Assembly: GCA_028823035.1 (NCBI GenBank)
Contig: JAPKCI010000002.1
Span: 1-64,000, forward strand
From: Rubripirellula sp.
GTDB taxonomy: Bacteria > Planctomycetota > Planctomycetia > Pirellulales > Pirellulaceae
Reading direction: 5' to 3'
Length of the DNA stretch: 64,000 nt
Part shown: piece after piece, positions 1-11,408 of the stretch
How positions within the stretch are numbered: position 1 is the first letter of the stretch
Layout: every line of letters starts with the position of its first letter
The notes under the pieces: model-generated
Seen by the model: the letters and a program-made list of their open reading frames with translations, nothing else
Told to the model about the DNA's origin: nothing
The model's database searches: none
Made by a program: the position numbers and the translations under genes

Positions 1-54
1 TTTCCAGATCTCAGTTTCCAGATCTCAGTTTCCAGATCTCAGTTTCCAGATCTC
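1..54. repeat. 14-bp tandem repeat (tttccagatctcag), about 4 copies, cut by window edge
   Basis: Unit tttccagatctcag read directly, repeated head to tail from base 1. Confidence 0.95.
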
Positions 55-456
55 AACTCGCCGACACCCCGATCTGCCCACCCAAAGCAGTGCATCACAC
101 GGCAGGATCCTCGTACCGATGATTCCAGTAGTAACGCTGCTAGGGGCAATCCTGCGCACATTAGTGACGCTTGCTTCCCCATCTCGACCTCGATGGCGAT
201 TCTCAGACTCTGGTTTCGTTCGATGCCAAGCGACAAACGCCTAACTTCGACGCCGCAGCAGGTGGTTTTTGACTAAGATAGAGGACAGCTCTGCTGGCGA
301 GACTCATCTGCTGAATCTTTTAGCTGCCCAGACATTCGCAACCAATGTTAAACGCCCCCGCGACACACACGTTCTTACGATGACAGACAGCCCCAATATC
401 AACTGACAGCATCCCTCATCGATCCTTGTCTTTCATCGATTCTTGCACCCTCATTC

Positions 457-1476
457 ATGACCAGCGAATCCTCAATCACGTCAGCCATATCCAACGCGAA
501 GGATGGAATATTCCTCGGCATCGACGTCGGCGGAACCAATGTCAAACTTGGACTGGTAGACAGCGCAGGTAAACTGCACGCTAAAGATTCAATAGCGACC
601 CCCGAGTTAGGAACCCCGCAACGGGTTTTCTCTGCCGCTGTCGCTTTTGCATATCGCGAGCTACCGGAAATGGGCCGCAGCAGTTCGGACCTTGCCGGAA
701 TTGGCTTGGCTGTACCTGGTGTACTGGACGCCAAAGAATCAGTCCTTCGAGAAGTTGTGAATCTGCCTGGCTGGCAGGGAATACCTTTGCGGAAAGTTCT
801 TGCTGACGTAAGTCACTTACCAAGCGTGGTAGTCAATGATGCAAATTCAGCAGCCTACGCTGAGCATTCATCGAGATCGCTGGGAAGCCAATCACTTGCT
901 TTGATAACGTTGGGCACTGGCATTGGCTGTGGTCTGGTTATCAACGGTTCGCCGTTCAGCGGTGATCACGGTTGTGCCGGAGAGTTGGGGCATATCGCAA
1001 TCAGGTTTGGCAAGGACGCCTTATCTTGCTCCTGCGGAAAACGCGGCCATCTTGAGGCATACGCTGGCTCCAACGGAGTACTGGCTCAATTGCGTTCCTT
1101 GGCAAAAACAAACCCGGAAGCGGATGTTAACGGTTGGATCTCTGCAGAATCTGTCACACCGCGAGACATTGCCGAACGTGCTCACAGCGGGTGTGATCTT
1201 TGCCGCTCAGTGATTGATCAGACTGCCGAATACATCGGTCAGGCAATCGGCCAACTCGCACAGGTCATCGATCCCGCCGTCGTCCTGCTAGGTGGAGCCA
1301 TGACGTTTGGTGGAGACCAATCTGAAATCGGCAGAGGTTTTTTGGAAAAAGTGCGTAGCACAGTTATCGATACCACTCTTCTCGAGGTTGGTAGCAATCT
1401 TAATATCGAATTTGCTTCACTCGGCAATGATGCCGGAGTCCTTGGAGCAGCAATGGTCGTGGAACAGGCAATTTAA
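457..1476 (+). CDS. ROK family protein / glucokinase-like sugar kinase
   Basis: FLGIDVGGTNVKLGLVD phosphate motif, GTGIGCGLVINGSPFSGDHGCAGELGHI, CSCGKRGHLEAYAG zinc-motif-like region. Confidence 0.9.
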   Translation: MTSESSITSAISNAKDGIFLGIDVGGTNVKLGLVDSAGKLHAKDSIATPELGTPQRVFSAAVAFAYRELPEMGRSSSDLAGIGLAVPGVLDAKESVLREVVNLPGWQGIPLRKVLADVSHLPSVVVNDANSAAYAEHSSRSLGSQSLALITLGTGIGCGLVINGSPFSGDHGCAGELGHIAIRFGKDALSCSCGKRGHLEAYAGSNGVLAQLRSLAKTNPEADVNGWISAESVTPRDIAERAHSGCDLCRSVIDQTAEYIGQAIGQLAQVIDPAVVLLGGAMTFGGDQSEIGRGFLEKVRSTVIDTTLLEVGSNLNIEFASLGNDAGVLGAAMVVEQAI

Positions 1477-1478
1477 TT

Positions 1479-3404
1479 GTGATTGAAAACCCAAATGAAC
1501 GAATCCCCTGTCGTGTTTTCACTCGTGCTTCCGATGCGAGTGTCGCGGCAGCCAACGAAATCGCTGAACTGATACGTGAAAAAGCAGATCAGGGGAAAAT
1601 GTGTGTCCTGGGGCTCGTTGCCGGATCCTCTCCTGTCAATGTTTACAACGAACTCGTACGAATGCACCAGAAAGGTGAGGTCTCGTTCGCCAACGTGATC
1701 ACCTTCAATCTGGACGAGTACTTTCCGATGCAACCATTCGAGTTGCAGAGCGTTTCTCGATTCATGCACGAACACTTGTTCGATATGGTCGATATCCAGC
1801 CCAGCAATGTACACATCCCCGACGGTGCTGTTCCGAAAGCGGAAGTTGCTGAGTATTGCCATCAGTACGAACAACAGATCTGTGACTGCGGTGGCATCGA
1901 TATTCAGCTACTGGGGATCAATCGGACTGGTCACATCGGATTGAATGAACCAGGTTCCGATCGTTCCACACGAACCCGCATGATTACGCTGGACCGCGTG
2001 ACCCGAACCGATGCTGCCAGCGATTTCTATGGAGCTGAAAATGTTCCCCGCTATGCCATTACGATGGGTGTTGGAACGATTCTGGAAGCCAAAAGAATCC
2101 TGTTGCTCGCTTTCGGCGAAGGCAAGGCCGACATTGTTGCAAAGACCGTAGAAGGTTATGCAAACTCGACAGTCCCTGCCACCTTCCTTCAGAACCATCC
2201 CCTCACGCAGTTTCTGCTCGATGAATCCGCAGCCTCGAGCTTGACGAGATTACAGGCTCCGTGGTTACAGGGTGATGTCAATTGGAATGCAGAAACCATA
2301 CGACGTGCCGTGATCGATCTGTCGCAAGAGTTAGGCAAGGCTATTCTGAAGTTGACCGACGCTGATTACAACGAACAGGGTTTGCAGGACTTGCTAGCGG
2401 CACATGGAAACGCCTACGCCATTAACCTGCGTGTCTTCCGGCACATGCAATCCACGATCACCGGTTGGCCAGGCGGAAAACCCGAACACGAAAAGCAGGT
2501 CGGCGACCGCCCCGGACATCGCGACGATATCTTTCCGAAACGGATCATTGTCTTTTCGCCACACCCGGACGATGACGTAATTTCCATGGGCGGTACGCTG
2601 ATTCGTCTCGTGGAGCAGGGCCACGAAGTACACATCGCCTACCAGACGTCCGGTAACATTGCAGTCTTCGATGAGGACGCAATCCGATTTGCCGAGTTTG
2701 CTGAGGATTTCTGCAGTGAGTTCCAGATTCATGCTCCGGGACTCGAAGAACTGGAATCTCATGTCGATGAAGTGCTCCGCAACAAGCAGCCAGGTCAAGT
2801 CGACAGCGATCAGGTTCAACGCATCAAAGGTTTAATCCGACGCGGTGAGGCTCGTGAAGGAGCCCGCTGCTGCGGTGTCGAAGATCAGCACCTTCATTTC
2901 CTGAACCTGCCTTTCTATCAGACCGGGCGTATCAAGAAGAGTCCGATTACAGCCAAAGACATCAGTATCACCATGGACCTGCTTCGTGAGGTCCAACCGC
3001 ACCAAATCTATGCTGCGGGCGATCTTTCCGATCCACATGGCACCCATCGCACCTGTTTGTCAGTGATTCTGCAGTCCTGCCGGCAGTTCAAAGATGAATT
3101 ATGGTACGACAGTTGCGCCGTCTGGTTGTACCGCGGTGCATGGCAGGAGTGGTCGCCTCATCAAATCGAGATGGCGGTTCCATTGAGTCCCACAGAAGTC
3201 GCAAAGAAACGGGCAGCCATCTTTAAACATGAGTCCCAAAAAGACCGGGCGTTATTCCCAGGATCTGATGTGCGTGAGTTCTGGCAACGTGCCGAACAAC
3301 GTAATGCCGATACCGCCAAGCGGTACGACGACATGGGCCTCGCCGAATACGCCGCAATCGAAGGCTTCGTCCGCTGGGACGGCCAAACTGGAATCGAACT
3401 CTAA
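1479..3404 (+). CDS. Glucosamine-6-phosphate deaminase-like (NagB) fused to PIG-L/LmbE deacetylase-like domain
   Basis: N-term [29 protein letters not shown] (NagB); C-term [30 protein letters not shown] and DPHGTHRTC (PIG-L). GTG start directly after the ROK stop. Confidence 0.88.
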   Translation: MIENPNERIPCRVFTRASDASVAAANEIAELIREKADQGKMCVLGLVAGSSPVNVYNELVRMHQKGEVSFANVITFNLDEYFPMQPFELQSVSRFMHEHLFDMVDIQPSNVHIPDGAVPKAEVAEYCHQYEQQICDCGGIDIQLLGINRTGHIGLNEPGSDRSTRTRMITLDRVTRTDAASDFYGAENVPRYAITMGVGTILEAKRILLLAFGEGKADIVAKTVEGYANSTVPATFLQNHPLTQFLLDESAASSLTRLQAPWLQGDVNWNAETIRRAVIDLSQELGKAILKLTDADYNEQGLQDLLAAHGNAYAINLRVFRHMQSTITGWPGGKPEHEKQVGDRPGHRDDIFPKRIIVFSPHPDDDVISMGGTLIRLVEQGHEVHIAYQTSGNIAVFDEDAIRFAEFAEDFCSEFQIHAPGLEELESHVDEVLRNKQPGQVDSDQVQRIKGLIRRGEAREGARCCGVEDQHLHFLNLPFYQTGRIKKSPITAKDISITMDLLREVQPHQIYAAGDLSDPHGTHRTCLSVILQSCRQFKDELWYDSCAVWLYRGAWQEWSPHQIEMAVPLSPTEVAKKRAAIFKHESQKDRALFPGSDVREFWQRAEQRNADTAKRYDDMGLAEYAAIEGFVRWDGQTGIEL

Positions 3405-3451
3405 GTTTGCTCCAACGACAATCAAAACATCAACTAGAGGAGACGAAAGCA

Positions 3452-5797
3452 ATGACGTCTTTAACTCGACGTATCGCAATCAAACTGATGGCTCTAGGTG
3501 GAGCATGGTTCGGCGTTCCACGTACTGCCAAGGCCGATGAAAAATCCAGCCCCAGCAGTACCGACACGCCGTATGGGTCATCCGATGGTGCGACACGTAT
3601 TTCGTGGTCCGAAACCCATAATCGTGTCTGGCTCGACCCGCGAATCTGGGCAAACCCCATGGAGGACTGGCGGGTTGTTGATGGCGCAGCGGAGTGCCAA
3701 ACGACTGGCGGGAATCGCAATCTGCATCTGATCACCCACCAATGGACTGATCCAACCGGCTCGACAAACATGTCGGTCCTGCTTCGGAAAATTGGCGGTC
3801 GAAGCGAAGACACCGGTGCTGGATTCCGAATCGGTACCAAGAGTGAATTGAATGAATATCGCAGCAACTGTTTTGCAAGTAATGGAATTGATGCAGGTGT
3901 CGTCGAAGGCAAACTGGTGCTGGGGCGCGTGCAAGGAAACAAGGTTATTGATGTAAGCGAAGAAACAGTATTGAAGTTAACTGGGCGGAGTAAAAATGGC
4001 AAAGTGCAACTCACACTGACTGCGGAAGCAGTCTCTGGTCGACAACTTGACCAGTTGATTGCGACGGTCCCGGCGAACGCCGTTCTCGGTAATGTATCGC
4101 TCGTAAGTAATTTCGATTCACGAACGAAACCTCGGCAAGGCGGACAATACCGCTTCAACGACTGGAGAGTCTCGGGGAACGCATTCACAGTTCATGAAGA
4201 TCGGATATTCGGCCCCATTCTCTGGTCAATGTACTCATTGAGTGATTCTCGAAGCGACGAAGGCTTTGTGCTCAAAATCAGTGCTCTCACTGGGCCGCTG
4301 GGGCAGCAGGACAACACGGCGGTGGAATTGCAGGTGGCCGAAAACGGGAACTGGAAATCTCTCGGTGAAGCGCCGCTTGACCCGGATGCCTGGACCGCAA
4401 CCTTTCGAATTCCAAACTGGAACGAAAACATTGCTACCCCTTACAGACTGCTGTATCGGGAACACAAACGAGATGGAACCGAGGAGGAGTCAGTCTGGAG
4501 TGGAACGATCAAGCCGAATCCAACAGGAAGACCGCTCAGAATCGGTGCTTTGACTTGTCAAAACCACTACGGATTCCCCTATCAACCGGTAGCCGACAAT
4601 ATTGTCCAGCTTGACCCGGATCTGATTTATTTTTCGGGTGATCAACTGTACGAAAGCCATGGTGGCTATGGCCTGATTCGCAATCCAGCTGAACCGGCGA
4701 TCCTGAACTACCTGCGAAAATTCTACATGTTCGGATGGTCATTTCGTGATGCCATGCGAGACCGGCCGACCATCTGCATTGCTGACGACCATGACGTATT
4801 CCAAGGAAACATCTGGGGAGAAGGAGGAGCCCCGATGGATCTGGAAACTGGTGGTGCGTCATCCAACGGTGGTTACAGGGAACCAGCCCGAATGATCAAC
4901 GTTGTCCACCGAACGAACACATCGCATCACCCTGACTACGACGACCCGACACCGGTCCAGCAGGGAATCAGTGTCTACTACGGTGACATGGTGTATGGCA
5001 ACGTAGGTTTCGCAATTCTTGGTGATCGTCAATTCAAGAGTGGACCTCAACGCGTCGACACCGGAAGCGGCCGCGCTGATCATGTCAAAGACAAGAACTT
5101 TCAAACGTCAGCACTGGACAAACCGGGCTTGCATTTGCTCGGTTCAAGACAGGAATCATTTCTGCAGAAATGGGGCCAGGATTGGCGTGGACACGAGATG
5201 AAAATTCTTTTGAGTCAGACTGTCTTCGCGGGTGTTGCAACACACCATGGAAAATACGACAGCTACTTGAAGGCTGATCTTGATTCGGGTGGTTGGCCAC
5301 AAACGCCACGTGATCACGCAATCGAGATTCTGCGGGCAGCGAAACCATTGCACATCAATGGAGATCAACACCTGACATCACTGGCTCAATATGGAGTTGC
5401 CGAGCAACGGGATAGCATGTGGTCGTTCTGCACCCCGGCGATTGCGGCAGGCTATCCGCGTTGGTGGCGTCCCGACGAAGTCGGAATGCCGCATCAATCG
5501 CGACCAAAACACGGGCTGGCAAACACCGGAGAGTATCTGGATGGTTTTGGAAACAAGATTTACGTATATGCCGTCGGAAATCCTGAAGTTGGAACCAAGA
5601 AAAATCGATACGAAAAAGCACACCAGAAGGGCAGTGGCTTTGGTTTGGTCACGGTGGATACCGAAGAAAAGACTTACCAAATCGATTGTTTTCGCTTTCT
5701 GATAGACGCCACTGACGGAAACCCGGGCAATCAATTTCCTGGTTGGCCCGTCACTATCCACCAACAAGAAAATGCGGGGAAAAACATCATTGGATGA
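3452..5797 (+). CDS. Exported PhoD-like alkaline phosphatase / metallophosphatase
   Basis: Signal [59 protein letters not shown] metal-binding motifs; RBS-like aggaga upstream of ATG 3452. Confidence 0.8.
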   Translation: MTSLTRRIAIKLMALGGAWFGVPRTAKADEKSSPSSTDTPYGSSDGATRISWSETHNRVWLDPRIWANPMEDWRVVDGAAECQTTGGNRNLHLITHQWTDPTGSTNMSVLLRKIGGRSEDTGAGFRIGTKSELNEYRSNCFASNGIDAGVVEGKLVLGRVQGNKVIDVSEETVLKLTGRSKNGKVQLTLTAEAVSGRQLDQLIATVPANAVLGNVSLVSNFDSRTKPRQGGQYRFNDWRVSGNAFTVHEDRIFGPILWSMYSLSDSRSDEGFVLKISALTGPLGQQDNTAVELQVAENGNWKSLGEAPLDPDAWTATFRIPNWNENIATPYRLLYREHKRDGTEEESVWSGTIKPNPTGRPLRIGALTCQNHYGFPYQPVADNIVQLDPDLIYFSGDQLYESHGGYGLIRNPAEPAILNYLRKFYMFGWSFRDAMRDRPTICIADDHDVFQGNIWGEGGAPMDLETGGASSNGGYREPARMINVVHRTNTSHHPDYDDPTPVQQGISVYYGDMVYGNVGFAILGDRQFKSGPQRVDTGSGRADHVKDKNFQTSALDKPGLHLLGSRQESFLQKWGQDWRGHEMKILLSQTVFAGVATHHGKYDSYLKADLDSGGWPQTPRDHAIEILRAAKPLHINGDQHLTSLAQYGVAEQRDSMWSFCTPAIAAGYPRWWRPDEVGMPHQSRPKHGLANTGEYLDGFGNKIYVYAVGNPEVGTKKNRYEKAHQKGSGFGLVTVDTEEKTYQIDCFRFLIDATDGNPGNQFPGWPVTIHQQENAGKNIIG

Positions 5798-5876
5798 ACG
5801 GGACCTTCAAAACACACTCGGGCGAAATCCATCGTGACCGCATCGCAATATCTGACCATCACATTAGAATGACTCC

Positions 5877-6485
5877 ATGACATTTACGAGTCATGTAATC
5901 GTTCTCTTGGCAAAACTGTTTAGTGGGTTCACGGTGCGCTGGGTTGATTGCCAACCTGACACCTGTCAACGCATTTATTTTGCCAACCACACCAGCCACC
6001 TCGACGCCGTCGTGCTGTGGTCGGCTTTGCCGCGCGAATTGCGCCGAGTTACGCGTCCTGTAGCTGCCAAGGATTACTGGTCCAAAGGATGGCTCAAGCC
6101 ACATATGGCCAAAAGCTTCAACGCCTTGCTCGTCGACCGCAAGGAAATCAAGGTCCACAAAAGCCCAATCGACATCATGCTGCAGCAAATGGGGGACGTT
6201 TACTCTCTGATCATGTTTCCCGAGGGTGGCAGGTCATCCAGCGATGATCAGATGGGAAATTTCAAGAGCGGCCTGTTCTACATGGCAAAGAAACGCCCAG
6301 ACCTGGAATTGGTTCCGGTTTACATCGACAATGTCAATCGGATTCTGCCGCGTGGCGAAGTTTTGCCAGTGCCATTGCTAAGTTGCATCACAATCGGATC
6401 ACCGATCTTTTTAGAAACCGGTGAACCAAAAAATCGCTTTCTTGCACGAGCACGCCAGGCAGTGCAGCAACTCAAAGAACGGTAG
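5877..6485 (+). CDS. 1-acyl-sn-glycerol-3-phosphate acyltransferase-like (PlsC family)
   Basis: NHTSHLDAVVLWSALP (NHxxxxD) and MFPEGGRSS (FPEGxRS). Confidence 0.88.
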   Translation: MTFTSHVIVLLAKLFSGFTVRWVDCQPDTCQRIYFANHTSHLDAVVLWSALPRELRRVTRPVAAKDYWSKGWLKPHMAKSFNALLVDRKEIKVHKSPIDIMLQQMGDVYSLIMFPEGGRSSSDDQMGNFKSGLFYMAKKRPDLELVPVYIDNVNRILPRGEVLPVPLLSCITIGSPIFLETGEPKNRFLARARQAVQQLKER

Positions 6486-6818
6486 TTAAACCAACGAGGG
6501 CTGTTCCGTATAGATTTCCAACACCTGGCTTTGAACCTTCACCGCACGCAAAAGCACCCACAACTGTTCCTCAGTGCAGTCCACTGGGCCATCAGCACTC
6601 AGACGCTCCAGTTCAGTTGCAACAGCGGCGTGCTGGTCTGAGGCGGCCTCAAGACGAAATGAAGCGTTGTGCAACGCAGCGGACAAACCTTTGTCATCGC
6701 TGAAAACGCGTTCATCGTCGCATTGGGCCAAGATCATCAACGTCAGTCGGGCAACGTCGATTGGGGAAAGCTCCGGTCGCAAACCGGTAATTCGCTCAGC
6801 AAGATAGTGACAATTCAT
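6486..6818 (-). CDS. Hypothetical protein (about 110 aa)
   Basis: Intact ORF, convergent with plsC-like gene, no recognised domain. Confidence 0.5.
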   Translation of the reverse strand: MNCHYLAERITGLRPELSPIDVARLTLMILAQCDDERVFSDDKGLSAALHNASFRLEAASDQHAAVATELERLSADGPVDCTEEQLWVLLRAVKVQSQVLEIYTEQPSLV

Positions 6819-7064
6819 AGTTATTAAAGCTGTGGGCTACCTGCAACTACGTGCATCGGATGAAATTGAATTCGCTCCCGATACGACTTTGTGGAAATAC
6901 TGCCTGTCAGATCTGTCATGCCCACAAGTGCGACAAACATCGCACACAGAAACTCAACAAGCTAAAGAACTCTAGGTTAAGAAAACCCCCAAGGCAAAAA
7001 TAACCAGTCCCAATCCAAAGCACCGTGACGGAGAAGCATGAAGGCTGTTGTGACGACGGTCCCG

Positions 7065-7102
7065 GAACGCGGTCAACGTGACAGAACGCGGTCAACGTGA
7101 CA
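7065..7102. repeat. Two direct tandem copies of a 19-bp unit (gaacgcggtcaacgtgaca)
   Basis: Perfect copies at 7065-7083 and 7084-7102. Confidence 0.95.
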
Positions 7103-7231
7103 CGCGAATCCCTGGCCTGCTGGTCGATCAAAATGGCACGCAAACTGCAGTTTCTACCGCAAAAAGGCATACCAGCGTTGCCACGACATCGCTGCTAGCG
7201 ACGTGAATCGTCACAACGGGAACAACCTGAC

Positions 7232-10200
7232 CTACTCGACCTCGTTGTCAGCTCTCTGGCCCGATTTCAAACTCGCAAGGTAAGCCACAATGTCCCGCAG
7301 TTCCCTTTTGGTCATGAATTTAGTGAGATCAGCAGGCATCGAAGAGTTACCCTTCCGCCGGGCAACGATCTCATCGGTCAAAATACGTACCTGCCCACCA
7401 TCATTCTGGATCAGTTCAATGAACTCATCATTCTCCGCTTTGACGATGCCGGTGAAAACCTGACCGAGATCGTTGGCAATCACCGCTGTCTCGAAGTCCT
7501 TTGCGATCTGCACATTGGGCAAACAAACCGCTTCCAGCAAGTATCGCCGATCTTTCTCACTACCGATGCTCGTGAGTTTCGGTCCAACTTCCCCGCCCGC
7601 CCTGTCAATTTTATGACAGCGGAGGCAAGACAGCTTTGCATTCTCGAAAAAGATCTGCTTGCCCTTGGTCGCATCACCACCGTCCAAAGCGTCCAGCCAA
7701 GGTGCTAAAGGGTCCGTATCAGTCGCCGCCTTGACATGTTCCTCGAGCGACTCCTGTATATCCTCACTTAGCTTCCCTTCCGCTGCTTCCAGTACATTCA
7801 AGTGCACATCTGTGGAAAGGCTCGCATCAAGATAGGACTGTATGCCTTTCTCAATCACTGCCAACGCATCCGGGTCCGTGCTGTAGGCCAGAATGTCCCA
7901 GGCGAGCTGTCGCACCTTCAAACTACGACTGTCGGTCCCTTCAATAAACAGAGGCAAGGACTCACCCGCATCGTGTTGTGCAAGCACTCTCAATGCCTCG
8001 GGAAGTAATTGCGTGACTGGCTTCATTTTAACTTGCTTTGCCAACGCGACCGCGTTGCTCGGGTCGAGACGATTCAAAGCCGCCAACGAAACCGCACGCG
8101 TCGCAGGTGATAAATCCGCGTCCCTGACTCGCTTGATCAGGGACGGAGCAATGCTTGCAATTCTGAGCCTTGAAGCCACATCGATCGCTTTCTCACGAAC
8201 CAACTCAGGTGCGGTGATCAAAGAATCAACATGTGGAACCAGTGCCTCTTTCGCAGCCAACTCATCTCGTACAGATAGCGGGCGGTGCGCATTTAGCACG
8301 CGATCACGCGGGTCCTGATTCGCCCACTGCCCCAGCATTTCCAATGCCTCGACACGAAGGTCTGGCAAAGCAGATCCACTCGTGGCATAAGCCGCCAGCT
8401 TCGTTGCAGAATCGACAGTACCCAACCGATAATTGGCATTCAATATACGACGATGCAGTTCCTTGGGACCCTCTGGGTTGCTAATCAAGGCAGCCAAGGC
8501 ATTCATAGCAGCAGGAATGGGCAGATCGTGAATTGCTCTGGCCGCTTCCATCACCACCAAACTGCTGCTGTCATTGAGAAAGACCGAGATATCTTTCGTC
8601 TTCATACGACGGAGTGCCACTACAGCAGTACGCCGAACCGCCTCACTCTGATGCGTGCTCAACAAAGAAATCTTCGCAGCGTCACCCAAGCTTGCCATAT
8701 ACATGACAGCGGCATGGCGAATCGCTGGATCCTGGTTATCCACCGCGTCGACGAGTTCCACAACTTGATCGAATACGCCAGCAACCTTCAACTTTGCCAA
8801 CGACAACAATGCAAAATATCGCACACGAGAGGATGGATCATCCAGCAGTTCCTGCAAGTTCACCACCGCCGCTGAGTCTGACTGCTCGCCAGCCACTTTC
8901 GCTGCCGCCGCACGCAAACTGTCATCCGGGTCCAGTAACAGTTTCCGAAGTGATTTCAGTGAAGAGTCGCGTTCGCTGGGATCCAGTCTCGTGATCTGAT
9001 CAGCACCCCAAACTGCATGCAAACGGCCTTGGGGATCAAATCCGCGGTCCGTTGCAACCGCAAGCAACGTGTCTAGTTCGCGACGTCGGGCAAGTTCCCA
9101 TTGTGCTTCGAAGCGAACACGACGATCGGGGTGTGCTAGGTAATCAGTCAAAGCTTCAATCGTTTGCCGAGACCAATCGGCACCCAACAAACGCCGCACC
9201 TCAGCCACGACGGGACTGTCACGATGCTTGGGATCCGTCAGGCGGTAGATCCGCCCTTTCCCGAGCCCATCCCAGCCGTCGACCCAGTCGCTGATATACA
9301 AGGCGCCGTCCGGTCCAAATGCAACATCCGTTGCCAGCACCGTCCAGATAGGATCGCTATGGTCCGCAAGACGATAGAACGCGCCTTCGGGTTGCAGTTC
9401 AAATGCCCGAATCCCGCTGTTAGCCGCTCCGCCACCGAAGTCACAGATCAAAAACTTATCTTTCAGTGCGTCGCCAAACCCTGTCCCCGGGTAGAAAGCC
9501 AAACCACTGGGGCCATCTGTCAAATTTGCGATAGGGGGGACAATGTAGGCAGGTTGTTCGTGATGAAGCGGTTCCCAAATCCGGTCGCGATTGAAAGGGC
9601 CGCGATCGGGCAGATACTGATAGTGCATGCGCCATCCTGAATCGCCACCCTCTAAAAGATGGACCACGCGAGCTTTGTCTCCGCTGTCACTGTTGTTGTC
9701 GACTGAAAACAGATCGCCAACATCGTTGAATGCGAGTTCCTGTGGGTTTCTCAATCCACTGGCAAAGACTTCGAGTCCGGAACCGTCCAACTCACAGCGA
9801 AACACAGCGCCCGATTCAGGGTTGGCAAGAACACGTCCATCATCCGTTGTGACATGGTACCCGCGATCACCAATACTGAAGTACAAACGCCCATCCGGTC
9901 CCAGCACCAATCCATGCATATCGTGTCCACGGAATGCGACCCGAACACCGTAACCGTCGGAAAGCACAACTCGTTCATCTGCGATACCGTTGTCATCCTT
10001 GTCGATCAATTTCCAGAGTTTCGGAATGCACGAGTAATAAATATCCGAACCCCGGACGAGAATACCCGCCCCAGTTCCTTCCTCCAGCCGATTGAAACCA
10101 TTGGCAAGGACGTAACTTCGATCTGCTTTACCGTCCCCATCAGAATCCTCAAGCCGACGTATTCTGTCGTCATGCTGCGCGTAGGTGACAGCCGCATCAC

Positions 10201-10579
10201 CAAGCAGTCTTTTGTGATAGTCAATTCGATCCTGAACCGTCTGAGCGGCAAGATCCGCCATCAACCACTCATCATCATGGGCTCGATTGTCTGTCACTCC
10301 ACGGTTCTGGCGAAAGGACTCGCAGACATAGACCCGCCCTCGATTGTCAATATCAAAGGTCACCACGTTAGCGATGTCAGGTTCGGCTGCGTACAGTTGG
10401 ATTTCCCACCCAGCCGGAATTCGAATCCCCGCCATCGCTTCCGACCCTTCCTGGGAAGCCTCAGCGATCTCTGGCTCTAAAGGCTTGGGCTGTTTAAATT
10501 CATCAGCCGTTAGCATTGCCCGACCACACAAAACCAAGACCACATTCAAAATCAGAAAAAGACGTCCTGTTGTTTTCAT
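7232..10579 (-). CDS. Planctomycete-type large secreted protein: sugar dehydrogenase-like propeller, HEAT repeats, C-terminal cytochrome c (CxxCH)
   Basis: Signal peptide; GIRIPAGWEIQLYAAEPDIANVVTFDIDNRGRVYV; HEAT-like region; SCLRCHKIDRAGGEVGPKL heme site. Confidence 0.88.
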   Translation of the reverse strand: MKTTGRLFLILNVVLVLCGRAMLTADEFKQPKPLEPEIAEASQEGSEAMAGIRIPAGWEIQLYAAEPDIANVVTFDIDNRGRVYVCESFRQNRGVTDNRAHDDEWLMADLAAQTVQDRIDYHKRLLGDAAVTYAQHDDRIRRLEDSDGDGKADRSYVLANGFNRLEEGTGAGILVRGSDIYYSCIPKLWKLIDKDDNGIADERVVLSDGYGVRVAFRGHDMHGLVLGPDGRLYFSIGDRGYHVTTDDGRVLANPESGAVFRCELDGSGLEVFASGLRNPQELAFNDVGDLFSVDNNSDSGDKARVVHLLEGGDSGWRMHYQYLPDRGPFNRDRIWEPLHHEQPAYIVPPIANLTDGPSGLAFYPGTGFGDALKDKFLICDFGGGAANSGIRAFELQPEGAFYRLADHSDPIWTVLATDVAFGPDGALYISDWVDGWDGLGKGRIYRLTDPKHRDSPVVAEVRRLLGADWSRQTIEALTDYLAHPDRRVRFEAQWELARRRELDTLLAVATDRGFDPQGRLHAVWGADQITRLDPSERDSSLKSLRKLLLDPDDSLRAAAAKVAGEQSDSAAVVNLQELLDDPSSRVRYFALLSLAKLKVAGVFDQVVELVDAVDNQDPAIRHAAVMYMASLGDAAKISLLSTHQSEAVRRTAVVALRRMKTKDISVFLNDSSSLVVMEAARAIHDLPIPAAMNALAALISNPEGPKELHRRILNANYRLGTVDSATKLAAYATSGSALPDLRVEALEMLGQWANQDPRDRVLNAHRPLSVRDELAAKEALVPHVDSLITAPELVREKAIDVASRLRIASIAPSLIKRVRDADLSPATRAVSLAALNRLDPSNAVALAKQVKMKPVTQLLPEALRVLAQHDAGESLPLFIEGTDSRSLKVRQLAWDILAYSTDPDALAVIEKGIQSYLDASLSTDVHLNVLEAAEGKLSEDIQESLEEHVKAATDTDPLAPWLDALDGGDATKGKQIFFENAKLSCLRCHKIDRAGGEVGPKLTSIGSEKDRRYLLEAVCLPNVQIAKDFETAVIANDLGQVFTGIVKAENDEFIELIQNDGGQVRILTDEIVARRKGNSSMPADLTKFMTKRELRDIVAYLASLKSGQRADNEVE

Positions 10580-10743
10580 GGGCGTTGGAGCACTAATTTA
10601 GGTTACAGAATTACGTTTTTGATCAGTCAATCGGCATATCTTGTTCCGAGGGACTCGGATCCGTCACCCGGAAACCGGACGACAAAAGGAACAAATCACC
10701 GCTGCAATGGCAGATTCAGCGACGCGATCGATTAAAGGTGACA

Positions 10744-10767
10744 GTGGTTCATGCGGTGGTTCATGCG
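10744..10767. repeat. Two tandem copies of a 12-bp unit (gtggttcatgcg)
   Basis: Perfect adjacent copies. Confidence 0.9.
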
Positions 10768-10946
10768 CGGGCATATCCAAAATCGTCTAAGATTAAACGA
10801 TATGACCTCTTCAGAATAATCTGTGAGGCCGTAACATGGCAATGATGAATCTGGTAAGGATGCGTTACTGCAGCGTTTGACCTGACCTTAGCATACACCT
10901 CTCTGCCCGATAATTTCTATTGGACTCGTAGGCTTCGAATTCACCG

Positions 10947-11408
10947 ATGGAACACACTCCGTACCGGAACCTTGGCGAAAGTGATCAACAACCATCTACG
11001 GCCGAGACAGAGGACAATCCCTTGGTATCCGGTGCAGACGAGCCAGCCCCCACACCACCTACCAACGGGGCAATCATGGCGACAGTGGTGGATGAACCAC
11101 CCGTCCGCTTAGATTCACCCTTCGCCGCAAATACGGCCACTGTGATTAAACAGCGGCACCCCGCCGTCGATTTACAGGACGTTGGTTCTTTTCACTACGC
11201 AGCCATGGGCGGGGTTGTGGCAGGCATCATGCTATTAGGATTTGCCATCGGTGGACTCGTTTGGTTTCCCGCCGGAGGTTGTGTGATTGCGGCGTTGGGG
11301 TGTGCAGTCGCTATGCTTGGATTGCATTCTGGATATAAACGCAGTGCTACTGGAATTTTAGTACTTCATGTCAGCTTATTTGTTGCTTGCTTCGGTAATG
11401 TATTCTGA
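10947..11408 (+). CDS. Hypothetical membrane protein
   Basis: ORF with two hydrophobic segments near the C-terminus (GGVVAGIMLLGFAIGGLVWF; VIAALGCAVAMLGL); abuts next CDS. Confidence 0.6.
   Translation: MEHTPYRNLGESDQQPSTAETEDNPLVSGADEPAPTPPTNGAIMATVVDEPPVRLDSPFAANTATVIKQRHPAVDLQDVGSFHYAAMGGVVAGIMLLGFAIGGLVWFPAGGCVIAALGCAVAMLGLHSGYKRSATGILVLHVSLFVACFGNVF

Noticed and set aside
3430-4188. 252-aa minus-strand ORF
   Set aside because: Antisense to the PhoD-like gene, which has an RBS, signal and conserved motifs
9854-10480. 208-aa plus-strand ORF
   Set aside because: Antisense to the cytochrome c/HEAT protein; no recognisable protein motif
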